Shown: positions 7,875 to 16,393, numbered from the stretch's first letter. The stretch: 64,000 nucleotides of DNA from DATASD01 sp035478835 (GCA_035478835.1 DATIJH010000001.1:121255-185254); one strand, 5' to 3'. Program-made: numbers and translations. The notes: generated by a model not told the origin, from the letters alone.

Positions 7875-8786
7875 ATGTCGGGTTATCACGAAGCAAATAC
7901 CATCAACCTCCTTACTCTAAACGTGCAAAGCGGCGGGTACAACAGTTATGTACCGGAGCATGAGCTGCACGTGCCAGCGCCGCCGCGCCCAGAGCGCGAG
8001 CAAGCCATCCAGACTTTGGTGGGCGAACAGCAACAGCAGCATGCCGTGGATACGGCGGTTTTCCCCGATGCATATCTCTGGGGCGAAACCTACGGCAGCG
8101 AGCAGGGTATTGCTAACTTCTTCGGCTTTAACCGGGCTGCCTACACCCGATTGGGTGATGAACGGCTGGCCGGCCTTGGCCGCGCAGGTGTGGGTATTGC
8201 GATTGCCACAAATCAGCCGGTCGCACAGGTGAAAGAACTCGATCTTGGCAAGCGTAAAGGTTTGAGCGTAATTTTGGACGTTGGCGACGGCGTGGAAATC
8301 GCCGGTGCATATCTGGACGATATGGACGAGCATGAGCGCGTGCTGCAGGCGATGGCCCTGGTTGCCGGCCTGGAAAAAGACGTGCGCAAAACAATAATCG
8401 CCGGCGATATGAATGGCTTGCGTGCAGATATGAGCGGCGCATCACTGGGCGTTCGTGTCCGTGACATGGGCGTGCGCGCCTTGGCAAAAGCGCTGCCTAT
8501 GGCGGCGAAATTACCGTTGCCTAAAGGTAAAGCCGAAACAGTTGCAGCGCTTGCCGACTCTGTGTACGGCATGACCCACAGTCGCCGCGTCATAAAGTAC
8601 ATTACGAGAGAGGGCTTTATTGACGCCGACGCCGGGCAAAAGCGTCCAACCGCAAAATCCAGCCTCCCGATCTTCGGTATTGACTACATATTTCATACCA
8701 AAGACGTGCGGGCCGACCGTGTAGAAATTGTTGATGGCCGCGGCGTGAGCGACCACAACGGCCTACGGGCGCGCCTTACTGTTTAG
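7875..8786 (+). CDS. Endonuclease/exonuclease/phosphatase (EEP) family protein
   Basis: Encodes 303 residues. It begins LLTLNVQSGG (strand with metal-binding Asn), continues IIAGDMNGLRADMSG (the catalytic D-x-N of EEP enzymes) and ends GRGVSDHNGLRARLTV (the SDH motif). Members cleave phosphodiester or phosphomonoester bonds in nucleic acids, phosphoinositides or sphingomyelin; which applies here cannot be told. A predicted extended -10 box TGG-TAAAAT ends 9 bases before this ATG and 6 bases before an in-frame TTG at 7872, so the start could be either. Confidence 0.85.
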   Translation: MSGYHEANTINLLTLNVQSGGYNSYVPEHELHVPAPPRPEREQAIQTLVGEQQQQHAVDTAVFPDAYLWGETYGSEQGIANFFGFNRAAYTRLGDERLAGLGRAGVGIAIATNQPVAQVKELDLGKRKGLSVILDVGDGVEIAGAYLDDMDEHERVLQAMALVAGLEKDVRKTIIAGDMNGLRADMSGASLGVRVRDMGVRALAKALPMAAKLPLPKGKAETVAALADSVYGMTHSRRVIKYITREGFIDADAGQKRPTAKSSLPIFGIDYIFHTKDVRADRVEIVDGRGVSDHNGLRARLTV

Positions 8787-8809
8787 CACGTGCGTAACCC
8801 CTGTTATTT

Positions 8810-8818
8810 TGCTATACT
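8810..8818 (+). promoter_or_regulatory. Extended -10 box, leaderless type, for folC
   Basis: TGC-TATACT ends 6 bases before the ATG at 8825. Confidence 0.65.
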
Positions 8819-8824
8819 GCCAGC

Positions 8825-10093
8825 ATGAAGATTGCCAGTTTGGCCGAGGCCGCCACAATATTGAACGGATTTATTCCGCGCCCGATCAACGTGCACGCGG
8901 CGTACAACCTCGAGACGATCAGCAAGCTCGCAGCATATGTTGGCGACCCGCAAAATAAGATGCGCGTCGTGCATGTGGCCGGCACCTCGGGTAAAACGTC
9001 GACCTCGCATTACATTGCCGCGCTGCTTAAGGCTAGCGGTAAAAAGGTAGGACTCACGGTTTCGCCGCACATCAGCGAGGTGAATGAGCGGGTGCAGATT
9101 AATTTAATCCCGATGCCAGAGCCGGACTTTTGCCGCGCGCTCGGCGAATTCATGGATTTAGTAGCTGCGAGCGGCTTAAAGCCTACTTACTTCGAGATTT
9201 TGATGACGTTTGCGTACTGGGAATTTGCGCGGCAAGGGGTCGACTACGCCGTGATCGAAACCGGGCTTGGCGGTTTGCTCGACGGCTCGAATATTGCTTC
9301 GCGTGCGGACAAAGTGTGCGTAATTACAGACATCGGCCTCGACCACATGCACATTTTGGGCAACACCATTGCCGAGATCGCCGCGCAAAAAGCCGGCATT
9401 ATTCATGACCAAAACCCGGTATTTATGCACGTCCAGCCAGAGGCAGTGATGGGAGTGATCGAGCGCGCTTGCGACGAGCATCATGCCGCGCTGCACGTAC
9501 TTGCTCCCGCGCCCAGTCTCGTGCCTGCACTGCCGCCGTATCAGCAGCGGAATCTGGCGCTCGCCGCCGCCGCCGCCGAGTTCGTTTTAGAGCGCGATAA
9601 CGGCGCAGCGCTCACGCCGCAAGCCATCACGCAGGCTGCTACAATACAAGTCCCCGGCCGCATGGAAGTATTTCGTGTTGGCAAAAAAACCATTGTGCTG
9701 GATGGCGCGCATAACCCGCAAAAATTGGCGGCAATGGCGGCTGGCATGCACGCCGGGTATCCGGATGCGCCGGTTGCAGCCTTGGTTGGATTCGTGCAAA
9801 GCAAAGAGGCGAGCTTGGCCGAGAATGCGCAGCTTATCGCCGGGCTAGCTGGCCGTGTTATTACCACCGAATTTGGCACCACGCAGGAGCACGGCCCGGC
9901 CTCGCTCGCCGCACACGATGTCGCCGCGGCTTGCCGAGCTGCCGGCGTTAGTGGTGTTCTCGAGACTACAAAAGTAGACGAAGCCGTGCAGGCGCTGCTC
10001 GATTCACCGGAGCAAATTTTGCTCGTGACCGGTTCGCTGTACTTGATCTCGTACGTCCGACCGCTCATCCTTGCCCGCGTCGGTAAGCTATAA
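8825..10093 (+). CDS. folC: Folylpolyglutamate synthase / dihydrofolate synthase
   Basis: Encodes 422 residues of the Mur-ligase superfamily. The P-loop GTSGKT is at 53-58, followed by TVSPHISEVNERVQIN, then YAVIETGLGGLLDGSN, ITDIGLDHMHILG and QKAGII, all typical of FolC. A C-terminal ligase domain has VLDGAHNPQKL. FolC joins glutamate to dihydropteroate or to folates in an ATP-dependent reaction in the cytoplasm. Together with FolD (29330-30145) it suggests folate retention and one-carbon metabolism, but no folP, folK or dihydrofolate reductase is in the window. Polyglutamylation of scavenged folate is therefore a reasonable role. Confidence 0.9.
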   Translation: MKIASLAEAATILNGFIPRPINVHAAYNLETISKLAAYVGDPQNKMRVVHVAGTSGKTSTSHYIAALLKASGKKVGLTVSPHISEVNERVQINLIPMPEPDFCRALGEFMDLVAASGLKPTYFEILMTFAYWEFARQGVDYAVIETGLGGLLDGSNIASRADKVCVITDIGLDHMHILGNTIAEIAAQKAGIIHDQNPVFMHVQPEAVMGVIERACDEHHAALHVLAPAPSLVPALPPYQQRNLALAAAAAEFVLERDNGAALTPQAITQAATIQVPGRMEVFRVGKKTIVLDGAHNPQKLAAMAAGMHAGYPDAPVAALVGFVQSKEASLAENAQLIAGLAGRVITTEFGTTQEHGPASLAAHDVAAACRAAGVSGVLETTKVDEAVQALLDSPEQILLVTGSLYLISYVRPLILARVGKL

Positions 10094-10094
10094 T
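10089..10094 (+). promoter_or_regulatory. -10 box, leaderless type, for the MFS gene
   Basis: TATAAT overlaps the folC stop codon and ends 7 bases before the ATG at 10102, so the MFS gene can be transcribed separately although only 8 bases separate the genes. Confidence 0.6.
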
Positions 10095-10101
10095 AGAGCG
10101 C

Positions 10102-11316
10102 ATGCGCACCGGCCTGTTTACTTCCAGCATTGCAAAAATCTACGCCAGTAATTTCTTAACAGGTTTAGTATTTTGGTACGGCATCGAGAAGCTGTTTATG
10201 CAGCACATTGGTATTACACCGTTTGGTATTGGCGTGGCAACGGTCGGTTATTACGCGGTGGCGCTTTTGGCAGACGTCCCGGCTGGCCTGCTCGCGGATA
10301 AATGGAGCCGCAAGGGTGTGCTCGTACTTTCAACTATTTGTTTGCTTGTGTCGTCGGTAATCTGTGGTACAAGCCACAGTCTATGGCAATATATCGTAGG
10401 CTACATGTTTTACGGGCTGTATATTGTCTGTACATCCGGCACATATCAAGCGCTCACTTACGACACTTTACACGAGCAAAATCGCGCTGGCGATTACAGC
10501 AAAATCATAGGCCGCGCCTACGCGCTGTTTATGGTTGGCGCCGGGGTGGCAAATATTGGGAGCGGCTTGATCGCCCATGTGGGTGGGATGCGGCTGCCGT
10601 TTTTGCTGTCGGTAATTCCGTGTGCGCTCAATGCGGTGCTGATATTGACGATTGCTGAGCCACAATTCCATAAACGCGAGCAAAAAGAACGCGTGCTGCG
10701 GCAGCTTGGCCAGAGCATCCGTATTATGGCGCGGACGGCGATCGTGCGAAGTCTTGTTGTTATGTGGTGTGTGTTTGCGGTAGCCGCGCCGTTCGAGCAG
10801 GAATTTTCGCAGCTATATATGTTGCGGTTTACGCAAAGTCCGATCGTTGTGGGCTTTTTGTGGGCAGCTGCCGCCGCGATGTTTGCGATCGGGAGCTGGG
10901 CCGCGCACCGCGCCCGTAAACAGTTTGCCTGGCATGTGGCTGCTGCGCTGGTGCTGTTGATTGCGCTGGGACTGACCACGCATGTATGGGGGCTGGCGCT
11001 ATTTTTCGGTCAGATCATATTCGCGCAAGTCGCGTTTAACCATATTGAAACGCATGTGCAGCATGCTACGCCATCAGGGGTTCGCACCTCGGTAATGTCG
11101 GTGCTCTCGTCGCTTGGCAGAGTTGTGGAGCTACCGTGCGCGATCGTGTTCGGCTGGCTCATTAACCGGTATGGCATATTTGTGATGCTGCGCGTACTTG
11201 CGGTGGTTTCGGCCGTCGGGCTGCTGTATTGGGTGATTGTAGGCGTGCGGCGTCTTGCCGATGTGCAGCTTGATGGGGGCGAGGAAGTGCTTGTCGAAAC
11301 CGTAGCGAAACCGTAG
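10102..11316 (+). CDS. Major facilitator superfamily transporter
   Basis: Encodes 404 residues with about twelve membrane segments. The MFS motif A is clear in the loop after segment 2 (DVPAGLLADKWSRKGVL). The short, basic central loop (EPQFHKREQKERVLRQ) separates the two six-helix halves. Substrate cannot be inferred; proteins of this type are usually drug or metabolite exporters or uptake permeases. It follows folC by 8 bases, but its own -10 box is embedded in the folC stop, so the link to folate is not firm. Confidence 0.88.
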   Translation: MRTGLFTSSIAKIYASNFLTGLVFWYGIEKLFMQHIGITPFGIGVATVGYYAVALLADVPAGLLADKWSRKGVLVLSTICLLVSSVICGTSHSLWQYIVGYMFYGLYIVCTSGTYQALTYDTLHEQNRAGDYSKIIGRAYALFMVGAGVANIGSGLIAHVGGMRLPFLLSVIPCALNAVLILTIAEPQFHKREQKERVLRQLGQSIRIMARTAIVRSLVVMWCVFAVAAPFEQEFSQLYMLRFTQSPIVVGFLWAAAAAMFAIGSWAAHRARKQFAWHVAAALVLLIALGLTTHVWGLALFFGQIIFAQVAFNHIETHVQHATPSGVRTSVMSVLSSLGRVVELPCAIVFGWLINRYGIFVMLRVLAVVSAVGLLYWVIVGVRRLADVQLDGGEEVLVETVAKP

Positions 11317-11318
11317 AT

Positions 11319-12329
11319 TTATTGGCCGAGGCGGTTGAGGTAGTCGGCGTAGGTGAGGGCGGCATTTGGCTGAGCGGGCAACTTGAGCTTGTTGTAGTTG
11401 CTGTACTTGACCGTGGTGCTAATGCCGTTAAGAGTGCTCTGGACTTGCGTGACGCGGCTATTGTGTGTGTCGATGGTGATTTTTGCGGTGACGGTGGTGC
11501 CGTTCAGCGCCCCAGTCTCGGCAGTGATGTCGCCAGCGGGAATGCCGAATAACTCGCCAGCCTTACTCTCGTACGCTGCCAGTTTGGTGCCGTCGATAGT
11601 GAGCGTGTAGGTGTATGTGTGGGCGCCGTTTACGTTGCGCGCAATTGCTTTTGGCTGGTATTTGTAAATGCCGGACTGTTTGGCGAGCGTCTGAAGCGCG
11701 CCGCGGTCCTTGCCGCTAAAATTACCAAACATCCACGGCGCAAGGAGCTGCAAGCGCGGGTCGCTCATGCTCGCAAGCGCGTTGACGCTGGCGCCATCCG
11801 GCAGCGTGCCGTTATCGCGTACCTGGATCCACTGGTCGAGCAGATTGGTTGGCGTGTCGGATTTGGCGTTCGGGTTGCTGGCGTAATCAATAAAAGTGTT
11901 CTGGAGCGTGCCGTATCCTTTTGCATACGTGTCGGCGCCTAAAATTTTAGTGGTGAGCGTGCTGATACGTGGGTCCTTGGGGTTGCTTACATCGTATAAA
12001 ACGGTGCTGCTATCTGTGGCGGCTTGGACTTGCTTGGTGCTGAGACTGCCGCTGAGGGCGCGATTAAACACGAGGTCGGGATTGGTTCGGTAATAGTTGT
12101 ACAGCCATCCGCTGCCGCCGCCAACCAGGGTGAGCAAAAGTATAGCCAAAAGCACTCGCAGCCAGTGGTGGTGCGGCTTAATGTATTTTGGCGCCAGCTC
12201 TGGAGCTACCGGCGTGATCGTCGGCGCGATAGGTGGCTGATAGGGTGTGGGCGGCATCTGCGGCGGCGGAGAAACGGGCGGTTGGGCGGGGTAGGCTGGA
12301 TTCGCAGGTTGCCAGGGTTCTTGTGGCAT
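11319..12329 (-). CDS. Hypothetical membrane-anchored protein with proline-rich cytoplasmic tail
   Basis: Encodes 336 residues. The first 55 are Pro-, Gln- and Ala-rich (PAYPAQPPVSPPPQMPPTP), then a basic stretch, one membrane segment (about 59-78), and a 250-residue exported domain that includes TYTYTLTIDGTKLAAYES and strand-rich segments. The exported domain is reminiscent of lipoprotein-like beta domains that CPR bacteria place outside the membrane, but no family is identified. The cytoplasmic tail is of the type often found in Gram-positive envelope proteins. It ends 2 bases after the convergent MFS stop. A TATAAT box lies about 30 bases before the start. Confidence 0.7.
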   Translation of the reverse strand: MPQEPWQPANPAYPAQPPVSPPPQMPPTPYQPPIAPTITPVAPELAPKYIKPHHHWLRVLLAILLLTLVGGGSGWLYNYYRTNPDLVFNRALSGSLSTKQVQAATDSSTVLYDVSNPKDPRISTLTTKILGADTYAKGYGTLQNTFIDYASNPNAKSDTPTNLLDQWIQVRDNGTLPDGASVNALASMSDPRLQLLAPWMFGNFSGKDRGALQTLAKQSGIYKYQPKAIARNVNGAHTYTYTLTIDGTKLAAYESKAGELFGIPAGDITAETGALNGTTVTAKITIDTHNSRVTQVQSTLNGISTTVKYSNYNKLKLPAQPNAALTYADYLNRLGQ

Positions 12330-12480
12330 CGGGTCTTCGCTATTTAACGGGAGTAATTATACAACGTTACACCAAAAAAAGAAAGTATTCACCACTGTTG
12401 CCGCTTGCTGAAGGATTGGTAAATAAAAGCAAAAAATGTTTATGCATATATGCAAGTCCGTACTACACTAGATTAGATAT

Positions 12481-14298
12481 ATGAATGATAGTCGACATTC
12501 GCCCAGACGGGTCCCTAGCATTGATGGTTTTGTCGTCCCGCAGCGGCGTTCGCGATTCGACGCTTATCGTCCACTCCATAAAGTGCAGCAACCGCATGCC
12601 TACGTGAATCCGGAGCGCCTGCGCCACGGCCAGGCAGCCGCGCAGCCAGTGCCCAAGCCGCATGCGAATGGTCCGTCGGCCACCGAGCGCCTCATCAGCA
12701 ACGCCCGGCCTTCGGTAGTGGCGCCGCCAGCCGATCCTTTGCGTCATGCCGTCGATAACTCGAAATCACTGGCCGACCGTTACCGCCCGCGCGACCGTTC
12801 ACGCGTCCAGGCAGAACGCCAGCCATTGCCGACCGAGGCAGCTGGCGCGCCAAAAACCAAGCGCGATAAATCCAAAAAACAACGCCATTCGCTCAAGTAT
12901 TGGCTCACGCACTGGACGCGCCGCAAAGTTATAAAAGTGACGATTTTAACCATTGTGGCCGTTATTGTTATCATTGGCGGCTGGCTTGGCTGGAAACTGT
13001 ACCGCGACGCAGCCAAAGTAACGCACAACAATAACCCCTTCAACCTCCTGAGCGCCTTTAAGCCGGTGCCGCTTAAAAACCAGAACGGCCAGGTGAATAT
13101 TTTGCTGGCCGGCGACTCCGCCGACGACCCCGGCCACGACGGTGCCGATCTGACCGACTCCATTATGATCATGACCATCAACACCAAAACGCACCAGGCG
13201 TCGATGCTGAGCGTGCCGCGTGACCTTTGGGTGAACATTCCGGCCATTGGCCATCAAAAAATTAACGCCGCCAACACAGTTACCCACTTTAGCCAGAGCG
13301 GCTACCCGAATGGCGGCATGGGCCAGCTCGAGCAGGTCATCACCGAAAATCTCGGCATTACTATTGATTACTACGCGCTCATCAATTACACCGCCTTCCG
13401 CGATGCCGTGAACGCAGTGGGCGGCATCACCGTGAATATCCAAAGTCCGGATTCACGCGGCTTGTACGACCCGAACATCGCCAAGGCCGACGGCGGCCCG
13501 CTCAAACTGCCGAATGGGGCGGTAACGCTGAACGGCCAGACAGCGCTCAACCTGGCGCGCGCACGCGGCGACTCGTATTACTCCTACGGTTTTCCAAAAA
13601 GCGATTTTGACCGCACGCAGCACCAGCGGCAAATGCTGCTTGCCATCAAAGATAAGGTGACGAGCGCCAGCGTGCTTTCCAATCCGCTCAAAGTTGGGCA
13701 GCTGGCCGATGCCATCGGCAATAACGTCCAGACCGACATGAAGATTAACGAAATCGAATCGTTCTACAGCTACGCCAAGGATATTACCGACACTAACACG
13801 ATCTCGTACAACCTAAACGATCTGGTAAAGGGCAAAACGCTGCTTGCCAATTACACGGCGCCGAACGGTCAGGAATCGCTGATTCCGGCGGCGGGAATGG
13901 ATGACTTTACCGATATCCAAGCCGCCATTACGCGATTGTTTTCCTCTGATCCGGTAGCACGCGAGGGTGCGCAGGTGGTGGTGCTGAACGGCGGCAATAT
14001 TGTAGGTCTGGCGAGCAAAGAAGAGCAGGCCTTGAGCAGTAAAAACATTGCGGTGACGGCCATTGCAGACGCGCCTAAGGATTACGCGACTACCGAAATT
14101 ATCGACAATTCCAAAGGGGCGATGCCAAATACCAAGCAGGCGCTGCAAAAGCTATTTGGCAATAATGTAATTGCCAGCGATCCGGCGGTAACCGGCTACA
14201 CCGCTGACTTTATTGTGGTGCTCGGCCAAAATCAGCAGGCTCCCGGCGGCAGTACAGGCACAAAAGCAAGCGCCAGTACGACTACAGTCGGCGACTAG
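12481..14298 (+). CDS. LytR-CpsA-Psr (LCP) family phosphotransferase
   Basis: Encodes 605 residues: a long basic, Pro/Arg-rich cytoplasmic N-terminus (1-140), one membrane segment (about 154-176), the LCP catalytic domain (about 200-410) and a LytR C-terminal type domain (about 500-590, beginning VVVLNGGNIVGLA). Key LCP motifs are visible: DLTDSIMIMTIN, SVPRDLW, INAANT, LARARGDSYY and DFDRTQHQRQ, with the Asp and Arg residues that bind the polyprenyl pyrophosphate. LCP enzymes attach wall polymers from an undecaprenyl carrier to peptidoglycan. With the sortase and amidase nearby this forms a cell-envelope neighbourhood. Confidence 0.92.
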   Translation: MNDSRHSPRRVPSIDGFVVPQRRSRFDAYRPLHKVQQPHAYVNPERLRHGQAAAQPVPKPHANGPSATERLISNARPSVVAPPADPLRHAVDNSKSLADRYRPRDRSRVQAERQPLPTEAAGAPKTKRDKSKKQRHSLKYWLTHWTRRKVIKVTILTIVAVIVIIGGWLGWKLYRDAAKVTHNNNPFNLLSAFKPVPLKNQNGQVNILLAGDSADDPGHDGADLTDSIMIMTINTKTHQASMLSVPRDLWVNIPAIGHQKINAANTVTHFSQSGYPNGGMGQLEQVITENLGITIDYYALINYTAFRDAVNAVGGITVNIQSPDSRGLYDPNIAKADGGPLKLPNGAVTLNGQTALNLARARGDSYYSYGFPKSDFDRTQHQRQMLLAIKDKVTSASVLSNPLKVGQLADAIGNNVQTDMKINEIESFYSYAKDITDTNTISYNLNDLVKGKTLLANYTAPNGQESLIPAAGMDDFTDIQAAITRLFSSDPVAREGAQVVVLNGGNIVGLASKEEQALSSKNIAVTAIADAPKDYATTEIIDNSKGAMPNTKQALQKLFGNNVIASDPAVTGYTADFIVVLGQNQQAPGGSTGTKASASTTTVGD

Positions 14299-14322
14299 CC
14301 GCCAACAAGAGTTGCCTTGCCA

Positions 14323-14356
14323 TATAAAAATGCCGCGCATGTAAATATGCGCGGCA
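14323..14356 (-). terminator. Rho-independent terminator, mainly for the small minus-strand gene
   Basis: TGCCGCGCAT and ATGCGCGGCA form a perfect 10-bp stem with a 6-base loop. On the minus strand it is followed by TTTTTATAT; on the plus strand there is no T tract. Confidence 0.8.
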
Positions 14357-14374
14357 TAAGTTACTAACTACTGC

Positions 14375-14560
14375 TTATTTGTGGCCGCCATAGGTGTTGG
14401 CGCCGTAACCAAAGTTGATCTTGGAAGCATTGTGGCCCTTGCCAAATACGTACCGCAAGATGCCGCCAAGCCCAAAAATGGATGCCAAGCCAAAGCCCAG
14501 CGTTCCTATAAATTCTTTGCGGGTCATTTCTTTTTGCATGATATCTTCGACTGCGCGCAT
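14375..14560 (-). CDS. Small Tat-motif-like protein next to tatAC
   Basis: Encodes 61 residues. After a short N-terminus comes TRKEFIGTLGFGLASIFGLGG, which resembles a twin-arginine signal (consensus S/T-R-R-x-F-L-K) with RK in place of RR and a weakly hydrophobic segment. The C-terminal half is Gly/Tyr-rich (INFGYGANTYGGHK). It lies 55 bases downstream of tatC on the same strand and has a purine-rich AAGGAAAA upstream. It may be a small Tat substrate or a membrane-bound accessory protein. Later in-frame starts (14539, 14527) are possible. Confidence 0.65.
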   Translation of the reverse strand: MRAVEDIMQKEMTRKEFIGTLGFGLASIFGLGGILRYVFGKGHNASKINFGYGANTYGGHK

Positions 14561-14615
14561 GTTTGTTTTTCCTTTTTAAGCGTTAGCTTATTGTATGTCT
14601 AGATTGTAGGACGTA

Positions 14616-15749
14616 TTACACTGCGCTGTCAAGTTGCCCGGGCATACCGCCGGACTGCAATGGGCGCTGGCGCGGCACGACGCGGAAATCATTTATGCCA
14701 GGACGGGCAGCGCGCGGTGTAAAGTTGGTGCGGCGGCGTTGGGCAGTGGTGGTATGAACGTATTGTTGCGGCCGGACATGTGTTGCGGCGGGCTTTGGCA
14801 CTGTAGTTGTAGCAGCCGCGGCTGTGGCAATGTGCGGCTTATGTGTCGCTGCAACAGGTGTTTGCATGAACGATGTCTGGGGCCAGACCTCGAGGCGTGC
14901 GGCGCGTTCTGAGCGTGCTGTCTGCGCGGCCGCATCTTGTTCGCGCAGCGTTCGCACTTTGCGCGAAGGCGTGCGTGCGCGGTTCAAATACCAGGTGAGC
15001 GCAATGCCGATCTGATACATCAAAATAATCGGCCCGGCCAAAAACAGCAGCGCCAGAATATTAGGTGTGGGGTTCATGAGTGCCGAGATTATCAGCGCGC
15101 CGGCAATCACGTGGCGCTCATACCGGAACAGCCGTTGCGGCTTGAGCGGCTTGATACGGTTAATAAACAGCAACACCAGCGGCACCTGAAACAGTAGCGC
15201 TGAGCCCACCATATACACCATTACAAACGACATATACGATTGAATGGTCACGAGCGGCCGGATCTGCGTGGTCACAAACTGGTGGAGCAAAAAATTAAGC
15301 GCTGCCGGCAATCCCCAAAAATAGCCGTACAAAACACCGGCAACCGCTAAAACGCCGGATACAAATGCGCCCCAGGCAATAAAGTGCGCCGACTCCTTTT
15401 TAATGAGCGGCTCAATATAGCGCAGCAGCTGGTGAATAATTACCGGAATGCTGGCGATAATGCCGACGTACACACAAACGCGAAACAAAAAGTCGATACC
15501 GCCGCCCGGCGACGTATAAATAAACTGCTGGCCGTGTGCCGGCTTGAGTAGAATCCCGACAATCTGGCGTTCAACCGCATATGCGGCCGCGCCGAAAATC
15601 CCCACCGAAATCGCTACGTATGTAAGCCGCTTGCGCAGCTCGTGGACGTGCTCGATAAATGGTAGTTCGTGGTCTTCCCGCCTACGAAGCTGGTGATTGT
15701 GGCTTGGCCTTTTCTGCCGTCTTCTCGTTTTTGTCATGCTCGTCACCAT
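14616..15749 (-). CDS. tatC: Sec-independent protein translocase TatC with long C-terminal extension
   Basis: Encodes 377 residues. The N-terminal cytoplasmic motif LPFIEHVHELRKRL, six membrane segments and the segment SAHFIAWGAFVSGVL / YMSFVMVYMVGSALLFQVP / ALIISALMNPTPN identify TatC, the receptor for twin-arginine signal peptides. Residues about 260-377 form an unusual Ala-, Thr-, Arg- and Pro-rich cytoplasmic tail not found in most TatC proteins. The start lies inside tatA (overlap 68 bases; a second Met at 15737 is possible), so the two are translationally coupled. A Tat-signal xylanase-like protein is encoded 4 kb away. Confidence 0.95.
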   Translation of the reverse strand: MVTSMTKTRRRQKRPSHNHQLRRREDHELPFIEHVHELRKRLTYVAISVGIFGAAAYAVERQIVGILLKPAHGQQFIYTSPGGGIDFLFRVCVYVGIIASIPVIIHQLLRYIEPLIKKESAHFIAWGAFVSGVLAVAGVLYGYFWGLPAALNFLLHQFVTTQIRPLVTIQSYMSFVMVYMVGSALLFQVPLVLLFINRIKPLKPQRLFRYERHVIAGALIISALMNPTPNILALLFLAGPIILMYQIGIALTWYLNRARTPSRKVRTLREQDAAAQTARSERAARLEVWPQTSFMQTPVAATHKPHIATAAAATTTVPKPAATHVRPQQYVHTTTAQRRRTNFTPRAARPGINDFRVVPRQRPLQSGGMPGQLDSAV

Positions 15750-15900
15750 TCACCCCTTTACGCAGTTCACGCATTGACGAACCAAGGCTTCGAGAAAGTT
15801 CTGGCAGTTTTTTGCCACCGAACAACAAGAGGATGATCACCAAAATGATCAAAAGCTCCGGAGTGTTAAACTCTAAAAATGCAAATGTTGGCGTAACCAT
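15682..15900 (-). CDS. tatA: Sec-independent translocase subunit TatA
   Basis: Encodes 72 residues: one N-terminal membrane helix (TPELLIILVIILLLFGGKKLPELSRSLG) that carries the conserved FGxKKLPEL hinge, followed by an amphipathic helix and an acidic/basic tail. This is the single TatA/E-type subunit next to TatC; no tatB is present, which is the minimal TatAC arrangement of Gram-positive bacteria. The Met at 15900 was chosen because the preceding 30 codons of open frame do not look coding and GAGGGG lies about 7 bases upstream. Confidence 0.95.
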   Translation of the reverse strand: MVTPTFAFLEFNTPELLIILVIILLLFGGKKLPELSRSLGSSMRELRKGVNGDEHDKNEKTAEKAKPQSPAS

Positions 15901-15913
15901 ACCTATTCCCCTC

Positions 15914-15945
15914 GTATGATATCTTAACGTTTGTATGATATCATA
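15914..15945. promoter_or_regulatory. Direct-repeat element between divergent tatA and 15970 genes
   Basis: The 10-mer GTATGATATC occurs at 15914-15923 and 15933-15942, 19 bases apart. The second copy is part of a perfect 12-bp palindrome TATGATATCATA (15934-15945). The copies overlap candidate -10 boxes on both strands. It may be a regulator site or two back-to-back promoters. Confidence 0.4.
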
Positions 15946-15969
15946 AGCATGATTGTTTAGGAAACCAAT

Positions 15970-16263
15970 ATGAAATACTACACCGTACAATTTGCAGATA
16001 GTTACAGCGCCGGTACCTACGGCGGCTGTACATATAACAGTGCCGGCGTGTGCACGAGCACCGGGGCGGGGACTGGTACTTCCGGCGGCTCGGGCTTGGT
16101 GAATACCGGATTTGTCGTGCTCGTTATTGCGACGGTGGCATGTATCCTGATTTGTGCGGCGATCTTGGTGCGCTACTGGCGGCGCGCGCGGCGGCAGCCG
16201 GCATTCGAACCGGTTAAGGCCGACGACGTCGAATCTATCGACGCCCGCTCACACCAAGAGTAA
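15970..16263 (+). CDS. Small surface protein with a C-terminal sorting-like signal
   Basis: Encodes 97 residues. A 15-residue head (MKYYTVQFADSYSAG) is followed by Tyr/Gly/Cys/Thr-rich repeats, then GLVNTG, a membrane helix (about 48-68) and a basic stretch RYWRRARRQ. The order motif-helix-basic tail resembles an LPxTG sorting signal, with LVNTG in place of LPxTG, and no N-terminal signal peptide is visible. Short proteins of this design are common in Saccharibacteria in my recollection. The sortase gene lies 130 bases downstream on the other strand. Confidence 0.65.
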   Translation: MKYYTVQFADSYSAGTYGGCTYNSAGVCTSTGAGTGTSGGSGLVNTGFVVLVIATVACILICAAILVRYWRRARRQPAFEPVKADDVESIDARSHQE

Positions 16264-16282
16264 ACGGATACGCCCCGGCCAT

Positions 16283-16393
16283 TTAGCCGTGGATAAGCAC
16301 GCCATTGCTCAGTGCGGTGTTGGCGACGTACAGCAGCACGAGACTCGCGACAAGCAGTCCGAGCAATATCCAAAAACGCGTCTTTTCGTTCAT
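16283..16393 (-). CDS. 36-residue membrane micro-protein coupled to sortase
   Basis: A short ORF of 37 codons begins with ATG overlapping the TGA stop of the sortase gene (ATGA, 16390-16393), the classical layout for translational coupling. The product starts MNEKTRFW, continues with one hydrophobic helix of about 18 residues, and ends NTALSNGVLIHG. It would be a single-pass membrane peptide. It may stabilise or regulate the sortase. No family is known to me. Confidence 0.6.
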   Translation of the reverse strand: MNEKTRFWILLGLLVASLVLLYVANTALSNGVLIHG

